Assembly: GCF_052044135.1 (NCBI RefSeq) | Contig: NZ_JBQDYF010000005.1 | Span: forward strand, 171,933-235,932 | Length of the DNA stretch: 64,000 bases | Source of the DNA: Salinisphaera sp052044135 | GTDB taxonomy: Bacteria; Pseudomonadota; Gammaproteobacteria; Nevskiales; Salinisphaeraceae | Direction of reading: 5' to 3' | Shown here: piece by piece, positions 33,751 to 42,814 of the stretch | Position numbering within the stretch: position 1 is the first letter of the stretch | Layout: each line of letters opens with the position of its first letter | Position numbers and translations under genes: made by a program | The notes under the pieces: model-generated | The model's database searches: none | Told to the model about the DNA's origin: nothing | The model's input: the letters and a program-made list of their open reading frames with translations, nothing else

Positions 33751-33826
33751 GGCCATGTAGCTCAGGGGTTAGAGCACAGCATTCATAATGCTGGTGTCGC
33801 TGGTTCAAATCCAGCCATGGCCACCA
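33751..33826 (+). tRNA. tRNA-Met, elongator type (anticodon CAT)
   Basis: A 76-base cloverleaf with encoded CCA: acceptor GGCCATG / CATGGCC, anticodon stem CAGCA/TGCTG with loop TTCATAA, T arm CTGG-TTCAAAT-CCAG. The first acceptor pair is G-C, so this is not the initiator type. The position after ychF matches Pseudomonas-like genomes. Confidence 0.96.
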
Positions 33827-33909
33827 AATCGAGACGGTACGCACGGGCATATGTCGCGCCGCTGACCATCGGCATCGGCGACTCCCATACCCGGGCCGGT
33901 ATCGAGCGT

Positions 33910-33941
33910 AAAAAGGCCCGGCAGCCCGCCCGGGCCTTTTT
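33910..33941 (+). terminator. Rho-independent terminator after tRNA-Met
   Basis: Stem AAAAAGGCCCGG (33910-33921) / CCGGGCCTTTTT (33930-33941) with an 8-base loop, followed by TCG. The GC-rich stem and T5 tail fit a strong terminator for the ychF/tRNA-Met transcript. Confidence 0.88.
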
Positions 33942-34051
33942 CGTATCCGCTCCGAAACGCGCCCCCGGAATAGGGCGGATGGTCGTGTGCGGCCAAGCTG
34001 CTAGACTCTGGCGCTACACGGCCAAGCGAGTGTCAACGGGCCCCGATCCCT

Positions 34052-35455
34052 ATGGCGAAGAAATCCGACGGTGGCAAGCGTAAGCCGCTCAAGCTCAAGA
34101 CCGGGTCATTCGACCGCAACGCGGCGATGGCGCGCATGGGCATGATGGCCGGCGCGTCGTTCGCCACCCACACGGTGGGCAATCTGTTCCGCAACAAGGC
34201 CGACCGCGAGGCCCGCAACCGCGAGTTCTATGTCCGGCAGGCCCAGTTCCTGGCCGACGAGCTCGGGCAGCTCAAGGGCAGCGTGATGAAGGTCGGCCAG
34301 ATGCTGTCGGTGTATGGTCAGTACTTCATGCCGCCGGAGGCGATCGAGGTGCTGCGCAGCCTGCAGGACGACAGCCCGCCGGTGGCCTGGGCGGATCTGG
34401 AGCCGGTGGTGATCGAACGGCTCGGGCGCAAACGCCTGGACGAGCTCGAGATCGACCCGGAGCCGCTCGCGGCGGCCTCGCTGGGCCAGGTGCACCGCGC
34501 CTGGCGTAAATCCGACGGCCGCGAGCTGTGCGTGAAGGTGCAGTACCCGCGCCTGGCCGATGCCATCGACAGCGATATCCGCACGTTGACCAATATCGTG
34601 CGTCTGGCGCGGCTCGTGCCCAAGGGCATGGAGTTGCACTCGGTGATGGAGGAAGTGCGCGAGATGATCTACCGCGAGGTGGATTACGATCGCGAATTGC
34701 GCATGACCCGGGAGTTCGGTCAGCGCCTGGCGCACGACGACCGCTACGTGGTGCCGGAGGTATTTCCCGAATACTCGACCGAGACCGTACTGGTGACCTC
34801 GTTCGAGGCCGCCGACCACGTGCAGAGCGAGCGCGTGAAGAATCTGTCGCAGGACCGGCGCAATCATCTGAGCGAGTCCGCGCTGGAGCTGTTTTTCCTC
34901 GAGTTCTTCAACTGGGGCATCGTCCAGACCGATCCGCATTTCGGCAACTACAAGATCCGGATCAACGACGACGGCGCCGACCAGTTCGTGCTGCTCGATT
35001 TCGGCGCGACGCGCGAATTCGCGCCGCGCTTTCTCGGCTCGTACTACGACACGGTGGCGGGCGCTTTCGAGGGCGATCGGCAGAAACTCATCGACGGCGC
35101 GATCGGCATCAATCTGCTGCGCCGCGATTCGCCGCAGCGCGTGTTCGACGATTTCGCCAACGTCGGCCTGCTCATCATCGAGCCGTTTCGCGCCGAACCG
35201 CCGGCCGAACTGTCGACCCCGGACGGTCGTTACAAGTGGGGCGAGTCCGATCTGTTCTGGCGCGTCTCCAGGGCGGTACAGGATGCGGCCATCTCGCGCT
35301 GGTTCCGTATTCCGCCGCGCGAGATCGTGTTCCTGCACCGGCGGCTCGGCGGCGTGTTCGTGCTGCTGTCGGTGCTCGGCGCCCAGATCAACGCGCACGA
35401 TCTGCTGGGCGCCTATCTGTATCAGGAAAACGGCCGGATCCGGCCCGACGCCTAG
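34052..35455 (+). CDS. AarF/ABC1/UbiB-type atypical kinase
   Basis: Protein-kinase-like ABC1 family, 467 aa. Seen: the family KxGQ motif in LKGSVMKVGQMLSVYGQYF near residue 80, the ATP-binding Ala-rich loop in AASLGQVHRAWRKSDGREL, the invariant Lys in CVKVQYPRLADAI, the EVDYDREL motif, the catalytic QTDPHFGNYKI and the metal-binding LLDFGATREF. UbiB proteins help ubiquinone synthesis, but this one lacks the C-terminal membrane pair of E. coli UbiB and is not near ubi genes. It may be an ABC1 paralogue acting in lipid metabolism. It precedes the DUF2505 gene by 90 bp. Confidence 0.85.
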   Translation: MAKKSDGGKRKPLKLKTGSFDRNAAMARMGMMAGASFATHTVGNLFRNKADREARNREFYVRQAQFLADELGQLKGSVMKVGQMLSVYGQYFMPPEAIEVLRSLQDDSPPVAWADLEPVVIERLGRKRLDELEIDPEPLAAASLGQVHRAWRKSDGRELCVKVQYPRLADAIDSDIRTLTNIVRLARLVPKGMELHSVMEEVREMIYREVDYDRELRMTREFGQRLAHDDRYVVPEVFPEYSTETVLVTSFEAADHVQSERVKNLSQDRRNHLSESALELFFLEFFNWGIVQTDPHFGNYKIRINDDGADQFVLLDFGATREFAPRFLGSYYDTVAGAFEGDRQKLIDGAIGINLLRRDSPQRVFDDFANVGLLIIEPFRAEPPAELSTPDGRYKWGESDLFWRVSRAVQDAAISRWFRIPPREIVFLHRRLGGVFVLLSVLGAQINAHDLLGAYLYQENGRIRPDA

Positions 35456-35545
35456 CCGAACACCTGGCCGAACGCCGAGTGCGACGCCCACGTGCGGCAT
35501 GACCGCCGGGGCGCTGTCGCTCGATCAAAACGAAAAGGACGATTC

Positions 35546-36037
35546 ATGAAATTTCAGGAAACCTTCGACTTCGACTATCCGCGCAACGTGATCCTGCGCA
35601 TGTTCGGAGACGAGGCGTACTACCGCGCCAAGTACGAGAGGATGGGCGGCGAGCCCGAAGTGATCGATACCCAGAGCAGCGAGAATCGCTTCTCGATCAC
35701 CGTGCGCCACGCGCTCGATGCGGCCCGCCTCAAGTTCCCCGATTTCATCAAGAGCCGGATCGGCGACCATCTGTATCTGCGCCAGACCGATGCCTGGCAG
35801 CTGGATCAGGGGCGCGGCCGCCTGGACATCGAGATCGAAAAAGCGCCGGTACAGATCGGGGCCGCCCTGCACCTGACCGACCAGGGCTCGGGCTCGCGTC
35901 TGACGCTGGATTTCGATATCAAGGCCTCGGTGCCTCTGTTGGGCGGCAAGATCGAGAAAGCCGTAGCCGGGCCGATCAGCCGACACATGCAGAAGGACCT
36001 GAAGCTGACCAACCAGATGGCGGCCGATTACGACTGA
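35546..36037 (+). CDS. DUF2505 (START-like fold) protein
   Basis: Small DUF2505 family protein, 163 aa, from the ATG at 35546 with AAAAGGAC upstream. Seen: N-terminal MKFQETFDFDYPRNVILRMF, aromatic/charged segment AYYRAKYERMGGEPEVID, and C-terminal ISRHMQKDLKLTNQMAADY, which is characteristic of the family. Members resemble SRPBCC/START lipid-binding folds. It is probably co-transcribed with the ABC1 kinase gene upstream, which makes a lipid- or quinone-related role possible but unproven. Confidence 0.75.
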   Translation: MKFQETFDFDYPRNVILRMFGDEAYYRAKYERMGGEPEVIDTQSSENRFSITVRHALDAARLKFPDFIKSRIGDHLYLRQTDAWQLDQGRGRLDIEIEKAPVQIGAALHLTDQGSGSRLTLDFDIKASVPLLGGKIEKAVAGPISRHMQKDLKLTNQMAADYD

Positions 36038-36082
36038 GCGGTTTTCGGGTATCTCGCGGGCGGTTCGTTGAAATACGGGTCG

Positions 36083-36277
36083 GCGAATAAACGCCAAGGA
36101 ACGCAAATAAAAGACCGTCCGAGCGATAAGGCTCGCTTCGGTCCGAGCACAGTGACCGGCATGCAACGTCGATCCGGTTTTCCGGAACGAAGAGGCCATT
36201 GGCGCTGTGCCGGTGGATCGAGCGCTGTGGCCACGCAGGCCTCGACCCGTTGATCTGTTCATTTGCGTTTATTGCGC
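36083..36277 (+). repeat. Intergenic inverted-repeat element of phased decamers (copy 3)
   Basis: The gap between DUF2505 and mutS (36038-36290) holds forward words GCGAATAAACGCC and ACGCAAATAAAAG at 36083-36113 and their inverse TTCATTTGCGTTTATTGCG at 36258-36276, all in 10 bp steps. The ends face each other like those of the elements at 8114 and 14275. No gene is seen. Confidence 0.5.
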
Positions 36278-36290
36278 GTTGACTCGCCGG

Positions 36291-38900
36291 CTAATTCTTG
36301 GAAGAGCTTCGCTCCGACCGCTCCCGCAGGTTCTTCAGTTCATAAAGCCTGGCCAGGGCTTCACGCGGGGTGAGATCGTCGCAGTCGATCTCGTCGAGCA
36401 GGTCGTGCACGGGGTCCGGCTGGGTCTCGGCGACCGGTGCCGGCTTCGGCGCCTCGAACAGGCCGAGCTGCGGGCTGCTCGATTCGCGCGACGCGTTTTC
36501 CAGTTCGGCCAGGTGCTTCTCGGCCTGGCGGATCACTTTCTTCGGCACCCCCGCGAGGGCGGCGACCTGCAGGCCGAAACTGCGCGAGGCCGGGCCGGGA
36601 CGGATCGCGTGCAGGAACGCCAGTTTCTGTTCGCCGCCGGCATCGGCGTAGTCCGCCACCTCGAAATGGGCATTCTTCGCGGCCGGCCAGTCGGCCGCGA
36701 TCTGGGTCAGCTCGAAGTAGTGCGTGGCGAACAGCGTATACGCCCGATTGTGCGTGGCCAGTCGTTCGGCCACCGCCCGGGCCAGCGCCAGGCCGTCGTA
36801 GGTGGAGGTGCCGCGGCCGATCTCGTCCAGCAGCACCAGCGACTGTTCGGTGGCGTGGTGCAGAATCTGCGCGGTCTCGCTCATCTCCACCATGAACGTG
36901 GACTGGCCGGCCGACAGATCGTCGCCGGCGCCGATGCGCGTGAAAATGCGGTCGAGCGGGCCGATGGTGGCGGAATCGGCGGGCACGAACGAACCGATGT
37001 GCGCCATCAGCACGATCAACGCCGTCTGGCGCATGTAGGTCGACTTGCCGCCCATGTTGGGGCCGGTGATCAGCAGCACGCGCGTGTCGTCGTCCAGTTC
37101 GGTGTCGTTGGCCACGAACGGCGCGTCGGAAAAGCGCTCGACCACCGGATGGCGGCCGCCGCTGATATGAATGCCGGGTGTGTCGGTCAGCCGGGGCGCG
37201 ACCCAGCGATAATCCACAGCACAGCGCGCCAGCCCGGCCAGCACGTCCAGCCGCGCCAGGCCATCGGCGATCGACTGCAGGCGCGACATGTGCGTGGCCA
37301 GCCGTTCGACCAGTTCCGTATACAGCTGCTTCTCGCGCGCCAGGGCGCGTTCGCGCGCCGACAGCACCTTGTCCTCGAAGGATTTGAGTTCCGGCGTGAT
37401 ATAGCGCTCGACCGCCTTGAGGGTCTGACGGCGCTGGTAGTCGATGGGCGCCTTGTCGGCATGGGTGCGCCCCATTTCGATGTAGTAGCCGTGTACCCGG
37501 TTGTAGCCGACCTTGAGCGTGTCCACGCCGGTGCGTTCGCGCTCGCGTGTTTCCAGTTCGGTCAGGTAGCCGTCGGCGTTGGCCGACAGCGCGCGCAATT
37601 CGTCGAGCGTGTCGTCGTAGCCGTCGGCGATCACGCCGCCATCGCGCACCACCACCGGCGGCGAGGCCACGATGGCCCGCGCCAGCAGCCCGGCCAGGTC
37701 ATCGGCGGGGTCGAGCGCGGTATCGATGCCGGCCAGCAACGGCGCATCCAGGCCGGCCAGTTCTTTTTTCAGCCCCGGCAGCCCGGCCAGCGCACCGGCC
37801 AGCCCGGACAGATCGCGCGGCCGGGCGGTGCCCAGCGCGATGCGGGTGGCGATGCGCTCGACATCGGCCATCGCGCGCAGCTTGTCGGCGATCGGCACAT
37901 AGGCGCCGCGCATGAGGGTTTCGATCGCCTGGTGGCGATGGGCCAGCGTGTTGAAGTGGCGCGTCGGCTCGGCCGCCCAGCGCCGCAGTGCGCGGGCGCC
38001 CATGGCCGTCGCGCAGCGATCCAGCAGGCCGATCAGACTGTGCCGGGTATCGCCGCTCGCGCTGGCCTCGATTTCCAGATTGCGCCGCGTGGGCCCGTCC
38101 AGGATCAGTGTGTCGGTGACGGCATAGGTCCGCATGGACGCGATATGGGCGAGGGCGGTGTGCTGGGTCGCCTCGACATAATCGATCAGAGCGCCGGCCG
38201 CGGCGATCGCGCGGGGCATGTCGCCGCAACCGAAGCCGTCGAGCTGGGCCACGCCGAAGAATGCCTCCAGCTTGCGCCGGGCAGACACCGCGTCGAACAG
38301 CCAGGCCGGGCGTTCGGTGCGGGCCGTGTCGTTCAGCTTGAGCTCGAGCGTGGACTGATCCGACACCACGATCTCGCTGGGCGAAAGACGCGCCAGCTCG
38401 GCGGCCAGCGCGGCTTCGTCGGCGACCTCGGTGACCGCCAGGTCGCCGCGCGCGAGTTCGAGCGCCGCGATACCGATGGCGCGCTTGGCCGGCGCGATGG
38501 CCACGATGAGGTTGGCAGTGCGCGCATCCAGCAGGGCATCGTCGGTGACCGTGCCCGGCGTGACCACGCGCACCACTTCGCGCCGCACCGGCCCCTTGGT
38601 GCTGCCGGGGGCTTCCATTTGTTCACAGATGGCCACCGATTCGCCGCGCGCGATCAACCGCGCCAGATACGATTCGGCCGCGTGATAGGGCACGCCGGCC
38701 ATGGGAATCGATACCCCGCCCGACTCGCCGCGCGCGGTAAGCGTGATGTCGAGCAGCTCGGCCGCGCGCTTGGCGTCGTCGAAGAACAGCTCGTAGAAAT
38801 CGCCCATGCGGTAGAACACCAGCATGTGCGGGTATTCATCCTTGATCGCCAGGTACTGGCGGATCATGGGGGTGTGCGAAGGAGCGTCACTGTTAGACAT
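36291..38900 (-). CDS. mutS: DNA mismatch repair protein MutS
   Basis: MutS, 869 aa, recognises mismatches and starts repair with MutL. Seen: the mismatch-reading Phe-x-Glu in VFYRMGDFYELFFDDA near residue 30, the Walker A LLITGPNMGGKSTYMRQTA near residue 615, Walker B LVLLDEIGRGTSTYDGLALA, and the C-terminal dimer/clamp-binding tail. The ATG at 38900 gives the family N-terminus (SNSDAPSHTPMIRQYLAIK); an open frame runs on to 39179 but is unrelated. In relatives mutS lies beside cinA-recA-recX; here about 15.7 kb of accessory DNA separates them. Confidence 0.97.
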   Translation of the reverse strand: MSNSDAPSHTPMIRQYLAIKDEYPHMLVFYRMGDFYELFFDDAKRAAELLDITLTARGESGGVSIPMAGVPYHAAESYLARLIARGESVAICEQMEAPGSTKGPVRREVVRVVTPGTVTDDALLDARTANLIVAIAPAKRAIGIAALELARGDLAVTEVADEAALAAELARLSPSEIVVSDQSTLELKLNDTARTERPAWLFDAVSARRKLEAFFGVAQLDGFGCGDMPRAIAAAGALIDYVEATQHTALAHIASMRTYAVTDTLILDGPTRRNLEIEASASGDTRHSLIGLLDRCATAMGARALRRWAAEPTRHFNTLAHRHQAIETLMRGAYVPIADKLRAMADVERIATRIALGTARPRDLSGLAGALAGLPGLKKELAGLDAPLLAGIDTALDPADDLAGLLARAIVASPPVVVRDGGVIADGYDDTLDELRALSANADGYLTELETRERERTGVDTLKVGYNRVHGYYIEMGRTHADKAPIDYQRRQTLKAVERYITPELKSFEDKVLSARERALAREKQLYTELVERLATHMSRLQSIADGLARLDVLAGLARCAVDYRWVAPRLTDTPGIHISGGRHPVVERFSDAPFVANDTELDDDTRVLLITGPNMGGKSTYMRQTALIVLMAHIGSFVPADSATIGPLDRIFTRIGAGDDLSAGQSTFMVEMSETAQILHHATEQSLVLLDEIGRGTSTYDGLALARAVAERLATHNRAYTLFATHYFELTQIAADWPAAKNAHFEVADYADAGGEQKLAFLHAIRPGPASRSFGLQVAALAGVPKKVIRQAEKHLAELENASRESSSPQLGLFEAPKPAPVAETQPDPVHDLLDEIDCDDLTPREALARLYELKNLRERSERSSSKN

Positions 38901-39156
38901 TAAAATCAATCGGTTATAAGTTTGGACATAGTTCTTTACGGCGAATTCCGGATATTTTTGCCACGTATTGCATGCGCTGCCGAAAGCGCACCGGCTCGCG
39001 GTTCCGCTCCATTGCCTGTTCCAGGCGCGCGGCGTGAGATAGCCGTTGATCGGTCCGCTGGCGGGGCCGGGCTTGCGGCGACAGCGGCACCCACCGGTGA
39101 TCGGCACGTGAATCGATTGGCCGTGTCCGTCCACGCCAATCGTGCCGGTTCGCCCG

Positions 39157-39381
39157 TCACGTCGCACCATGGTCGCCATTCAGCGGCCACTGTCCGGTTT
39201 TGAGCATGAACAGCTCGAACAGGCCGGGAGGCATCGTGCGGTCGCCCGCTTCCCATTGTTGCCATCCGCGCAACGAGGCGCTTACTGTCTGTGCCGCTTC
39301 CGTCTGGGTGAGCCCCGCCGCCATGCGGGCTTCGCGGATGGCGGCCGGCGTAGGGCTTTGCTGCTTTTGCGAGTGGGTCAT
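39157..39381 (-). CDS. Small XRE-type helix-turn-helix regulator
   Basis: DNA-binding protein, 74 aa from the ATG at 39381. Seen: a Cro/CI-like HTH in AAIREARMAAGLTQTEAAQT followed by VSASLRGWQQWEAGDRTMPP, then LFELFMLKTGQWPL. This type is often found in phage and plasmid-derived islands. It marks the start of the accessory region between mutS and cinA. No target operator could be assigned. Confidence 0.7.
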   Translation of the reverse strand: MTHSQKQQSPTPAAIREARMAAGLTQTEAAQTVSASLRGWQQWEAGDRTMPPGLFELFMLKTGQWPLNGDHGAT

Positions 39382-39507
39382 AGGCGCCGACGAGGAGAAC
39401 CTGTGCGCTTGCACGCAGGATATCTACTCGGCAGTATACGCTCAATGAGCGTATTGGCAATGCTCGTCATCCCGTCCCACTCGTGTGCGCTGGACACGCG
39501 ACAAGCG

Positions 39508-39797
39508 CTAGAAGGTGGTGGCTCGGGGCGCGCTTTCGACCCAGTGCTCGAACTCGGTGAGGTTTAGGGAAATGCGGCCGTCCGGCGCTTTGCGCCAGAT
39601 GCGGCCCGCACCCAGGTTCCATTTTTGACCTTATGGCGCACGGCGTTCCTGCTGTAGCCCGTGACCTTAGTGAATCGCTTGACCAGGACCCATGGGTTGG
39701 GATGGCTTATGGGGCCTCCATGGACGGCTACCGTTGAAGCGGCGGCCGAATCGACATGGGAATTATCTCGGTCCTTTGCCGTACACGAAACCCGCAT
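39508..39797 (-). pseudogene. Frameshifted excisionase (Xis) gene
   Basis: Minus strand reads PWVLVKRFTKVTGYSRNAV then RHKVKNGTW in one frame and, one base later, GRIWRKAPDGRISLNLTEFE then HWVESAPRATTF and a stop at 39508. Together they form a standard excisionase with winged-helix recognition part. Between W and G there are five bases where intact relatives have six, so a one-base deletion near 39607 breaks the gene. The start is uncertain (ATG at 39797 is the farthest). No integrase gene remains next to it, so this is a relic of a lost integrated element. Confidence 0.7.
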
Positions 39798-39886
39798 GGG
39801 CGTAGATGGGCATAGGGAGGCGTGGTCACACAGTATTTGACCGAGGGTGAGGGCCTGAAAGCGGCCTCCAGTTTACAATAGTTCGG

Positions 39887-40075
39887 ATGGGATATCCCAT
39901 CGATGCTCCGAGCAGGGGCGAGATCCGACCTGTAAACCATATGCCATTCGGCGCTGTTACATTCAGCGATGTCGCACTCTTTCTCGTGAAATTGGCGCAT
40001 GGCGAGCATCGACGGGAAGTTGTCGGTAAAGCGGTCAAAGTGTCCTATGTCAAGCGACAGGCGGGCCCATAGCTG
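39887..40075 (+). pseudogene. Possible C-terminal remnant of an NAD(P)-binding SDR protein
   Basis: A short plus-strand frame, MPFGAVTFSDVALFLVKLA then HGEHRREVVGKAVKVSY, resembles the end of NmrA/SDR-type proteins (SxxDVAxFxxxx...xxKAxxxSY). There is no Rossmann GxxGxxG part upstream, so it is at most a tail. Convergent with the LysR gene, four bases from its stop. The similarity is by eye only. Confidence 0.3.
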
Positions 40076-40078
40076 ATG

Positions 40079-40963
40079 TCACGAAGACGCCGCGGCCGGG
40101 GGTTTCGGCCCCGCCAGATCGAGGAAGGCGGACATGGCGCTGGAGACATAGGCATCGGTGCGGCGGACGAAGAGTGTTTGCACCTGCGCCTGGTCGGGCG
40201 CCAACTCATGAATGGAAATCCGGCCCTCCTGCCAGGCGCCGGTGACCACGCCTTTCGGTAGAAGCGTCACGCCCACACCGGCCGACACACAGCTCACGAT
40301 GGCGTCGAGCGAGCCGAACTCCAGCGGCTTGGCGGTGGCGATGCCCTTGTCGGCCAGAACGGCTTCGAGCCGCTGGCGATAGGAGCACCCGATCTGGAAT
40401 ACGATGGTCTTGAGATCGGAGACCGCCGTCAGAGCGTCCAGTGTCCGGATCGCCGGCGCGGTGACGAGCACCAGTTCCTCTTCGAACACCACCTGCTGAT
40501 GCAGATCCGGGTGGCTGACGGGGCCGGCGACGAAGGCGCCTTCGAGACGATAGGCGAGCACCTCATCCAGAAGCTTGCGCGTGGTGCCGGTCGAGACCAC
40601 CAGGCGAACCTGCGGATAGGCCTTGGCGAACGAGGTGAGCATGGGCGACAGGCGCAGCGCGGTCGTCGTCTCCAGGCTGCCGAGAACGAGGGCGCCATTG
40701 GGCGCGCCGTCATCCTGCGCGGCGGCGCGTGCATCTGCGAGCAGCTTGGTGAGGCGTCCGGCGAAGGGCAGGATGCGCTGGCCGGCGGGCGTCATGGATA
40801 CGCCGCGGGCGTGACGTTGAAAAAGAGTCACGCCCAACTCCTCTTCCAGCCCACGAATCCGCGCCGTGACATTCGATTGGACCGTGTGCAGCTCCTGCGC
40901 CGCCCGGTTCATGCTGCCGTGCCGTGACACCGCCTCGAACATTCTCATGTCGGATATGTCCAT
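40079..40963 (-). CDS. LysR-family transcriptional regulator
   Basis: LTTR, 294 aa. Seen: N-terminal winged HTH MDISDMRMFEAVSRHGSMNR with AAQELHTVQSNVTARIRGLE, the linker helix, and an effector-binding domain (about 90-290) with GALVLGSLETTTALRLSPML and GAFVAGPVSHPDL. It is divergent from the MFS gene at 41080 with 116 bp between, the classical LTTR arrangement, so it probably controls the MFS/NTF2/nitronate monooxygenase operon. The intergenic region contains ATCTCATATATTCTC-type AT-rich sequence suited to a TN11A operator, but I cannot fix the site. Confidence 0.9.
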   Translation of the reverse strand: MDISDMRMFEAVSRHGSMNRAAQELHTVQSNVTARIRGLEEELGVTLFQRHARGVSMTPAGQRILPFAGRLTKLLADARAAAQDDGAPNGALVLGSLETTTALRLSPMLTSFAKAYPQVRLVVSTGTTRKLLDEVLAYRLEGAFVAGPVSHPDLHQQVVFEEELVLVTAPAIRTLDALTAVSDLKTIVFQIGCSYRQRLEAVLADKGIATAKPLEFGSLDAIVSCVSAGVGVTLLPKGVVTGAWQEGRISIHELAPDQAQVQTLFVRRTDAYVSSAMSAFLDLAGPKPPAAASS

Positions 40964-41079
40964 GCCTTAGCTATCTCTCATGGCGATATGGGTTATCTCA
41001 TATATTCTCTTTTAGAGATTACATGGCCGGCGCTATTCTCTCAAGACCTGATAACCGATAGAGAGATGAGGGCAGCGAC

Positions 41080-42306
41080 GTGCAGGAACGCAACACAGAT
41101 TCTGCGACGCCGAAGGTGGTGGCTTGGCGGGCGATCCTGTCCGCCTTCTGCGCCTGCCTGATCGGCGTGGGGCTGGCTCGCTTCGCCTATACGCCCCTGC
41201 TGCCTGCGCTCGTGGACGCGCATTGGTTCGCGGCGTCGGCTGCCGCCTATCTGGGGGCAGCCAATCTGGCGGGGTATTTGGCGGGTGCCGTCCTGGGCCG
41301 GCCGATCGCGTCGCGCGTGCCGACCGTCGTCACGCTCCGGGCAATGATGCTGATCGCGACCGGCACCTTCTTCGCCTGCGCCTTTCCGCTGGGCTTTGCC
41401 TGGTTCTTCGTCTGGCGGTTCGCCGCCGGACTGGCTGGTGGCGCACTGATGGTGCTGGCCGCGCCCATCGTCCTTGCCCATGTTCCCGCGGCACGCCGGG
41501 GGCTGGCCGGCGGCTTCATCTTCATGGGCGTGGGCGCAGGCGTGGCCGCATCCGGCACGCTCGTCCCCTTGCTGCTGCGGCAAGGCCTTGAGCAGACCTG
41601 GCTCGGGCTGGGCGTGGCATCGCTGCTGGCCGTGCTCGTTGGCTGGACCGGGTGGCCGACCCATGACGCTGCGACGGCGCAAGCCGCCCATCGTCCGCGC
41701 GGGCCGCAGGTCAGAACGCTGCGGGCGCTCTATGCGGAATATGGGCTGAACGCGGCCGGCTGGGTGCCGCACATGATCTTCCTGGTGGATTTCGTGGCGC
41801 GGGGCCTGGGCCAGGGTGTTGCGGCCGGCTCCGACTATTGGGTGCTGTTCGGCCTGGGCGCCACCTTCGGTCCCATTGTGGCGGGCCATCTCGCCGACCG
41901 CGCCGGCTTCGGGGCGGCGCTACGGCTGGCGTTTTTGCTGGAAGCTGTCGCCGTCGCCATTCCCGCGTTCGGGTTGGGCTCGGCATGGCTCATCGTATCG
42001 AGCGTCATTGTCGGCGCTTTCGTGACCGGGACCGTTCCCCTCGTGCTCGGCCGGATCGGCGAGTTGCTGCCGCACCACCCGGCGGAGCAGAAAGCGGCCT
42101 GGAGCGTGGCCACCGTGGCCTTCGCCGTGTGCCAGGCGGCATCGGCCTATGCGCTCTCCTTCGTATTCGCGCAAAGCGGCGAGAATTATCGCCTGTTGTT
42201 CCTCATCGGTGCGGCCGCGATGGTGGTGGCCCTGGCGATCGACCTCATCGCGGTGGTGACGGCAACCCGCGCGCCCGAACTCTCGAACCCAAAGATATCG
42301 CACTGA
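41080..42306 (+). CDS. YbfB/YjiJ-family MFS transporter
   Basis: Membrane transporter, 408 aa, about twelve hydrophobic segments. Seen: the family opening LSAFCACLIGVGLARFAYTP and AAYLGAANLAGYLAGAVLG, then MVLAAPIVLAHVPAARRGLA. Substrate unknown. Starts with a GTG at 41080. First gene of a three-gene unit with the NTF2-like and nitronate monooxygenase genes (16 and 13 bp gaps) and divergent from the LysR gene. GC and codon use look similar to alphaproteobacterial genes by eye, consistent with transfer, but this was not measured. Confidence 0.88.
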   Translation: MQERNTDSATPKVVAWRAILSAFCACLIGVGLARFAYTPLLPALVDAHWFAASAAAYLGAANLAGYLAGAVLGRPIASRVPTVVTLRAMMLIATGTFFACAFPLGFAWFFVWRFAAGLAGGALMVLAAPIVLAHVPAARRGLAGGFIFMGVGAGVAASGTLVPLLLRQGLEQTWLGLGVASLLAVLVGWTGWPTHDAATAQAAHRPRGPQVRTLRALYAEYGLNAAGWVPHMIFLVDFVARGLGQGVAAGSDYWVLFGLGATFGPIVAGHLADRAGFGAALRLAFLLEAVAVAIPAFGLGSAWLIVSSVIVGAFVTGTVPLVLGRIGELLPHHPAEQKAAWSVATVAFAVCQAASAYALSFVFAQSGENYRLLFLIGAAAMVVALAIDLIAVVTATRAPELSNPKISH

Positions 42307-42321
42307 CAGAAAGGATCAGCC

Positions 42322-42801
42322 ATGAACGCATTGACAACCGCGATCACAGGCACCGAAACAGCGACCGGCGACAGCGCACTGGCTGCGCTGATCGGCTTCT
42401 ATCGCGCGTTCAATGCGTGCGATCTAGAGGCGCTCGCCGCCAATTGGATGGAAGGTGATGCGCCGAGCATGGACAATCCGATCGGCGGCATCCGGCGCGG
42501 CTGGCCCGCCATCCGCGAAGGCTATGCCAAGCTGTTCACCGGACCTGCGCGTGTCGAAGCGGCTTTCCACGATTTCACGAGTCAGGGCGGCAGCGATTGG
42601 CATTTGTTCGTCGGCCGCGAGAAGGGAATTTGCATGACGCCCGAAACCACTGTCGATTTGCGCATCCGCACGACGCGCTGGTTCATGAAGGTCGGCGGCG
42701 TATGGCGCCAGCTTCATCATCACGGCTCTATCGAGGAGCCAGCGCTGCTTGCCGACTATCAGCGGGCGATCTTCGGCGCGCCGTTGGAAGCGCCGGCCTG
42801 A
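42322..42801 (+). CDS. NTF2/SnoaL-like protein
   Basis: Small alpha+beta-cone protein, 159 aa. Seen: IGFYRAFNACDLEALAANWM near the N-terminus, which is the opening of SnoaL/DUF4440-type proteins, NPIGGIRRGWPAIREGYAKL, and C-terminal TRWFMKVGGVWRQLHHHGS. These proteins may be isomerases, hydrolases or ligand binders. Its place between an MFS transporter and nitronate monooxygenase suggests it handles the same substrate. AAAGGA lies upstream of the ATG. Confidence 0.8.
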   Translation: MNALTTAITGTETATGDSALAALIGFYRAFNACDLEALAANWMEGDAPSMDNPIGGIRRGWPAIREGYAKLFTGPARVEAAFHDFTSQGGSDWHLFVGREKGICMTPETTVDLRIRTTRWFMKVGGVWRQLHHHGSIEEPALLADYQRAIFGAPLEAPA

Positions 42802-42814
42802 ACGGGAGATTATC

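Noticed and set aside
33910..33941. Attachment-site or integration signal after tRNA-Met
   Set aside because: The inverted repeat is a normal GC stem with T5 tail; no integrase or duplicated tRNA end is nearby.
38901..39179. 93-residue N-terminal extension of MutS
   Set aside because: The extra residues are unrelated to MutS, and the ATG at 38900 gives the family N-terminus.
39728..40038. Minus-strand small proteins upstream of the LysR region
   Set aside because: No recognisable domain, no ribosome site, and overlap with the excisionase remnant and a possible SDR tail.
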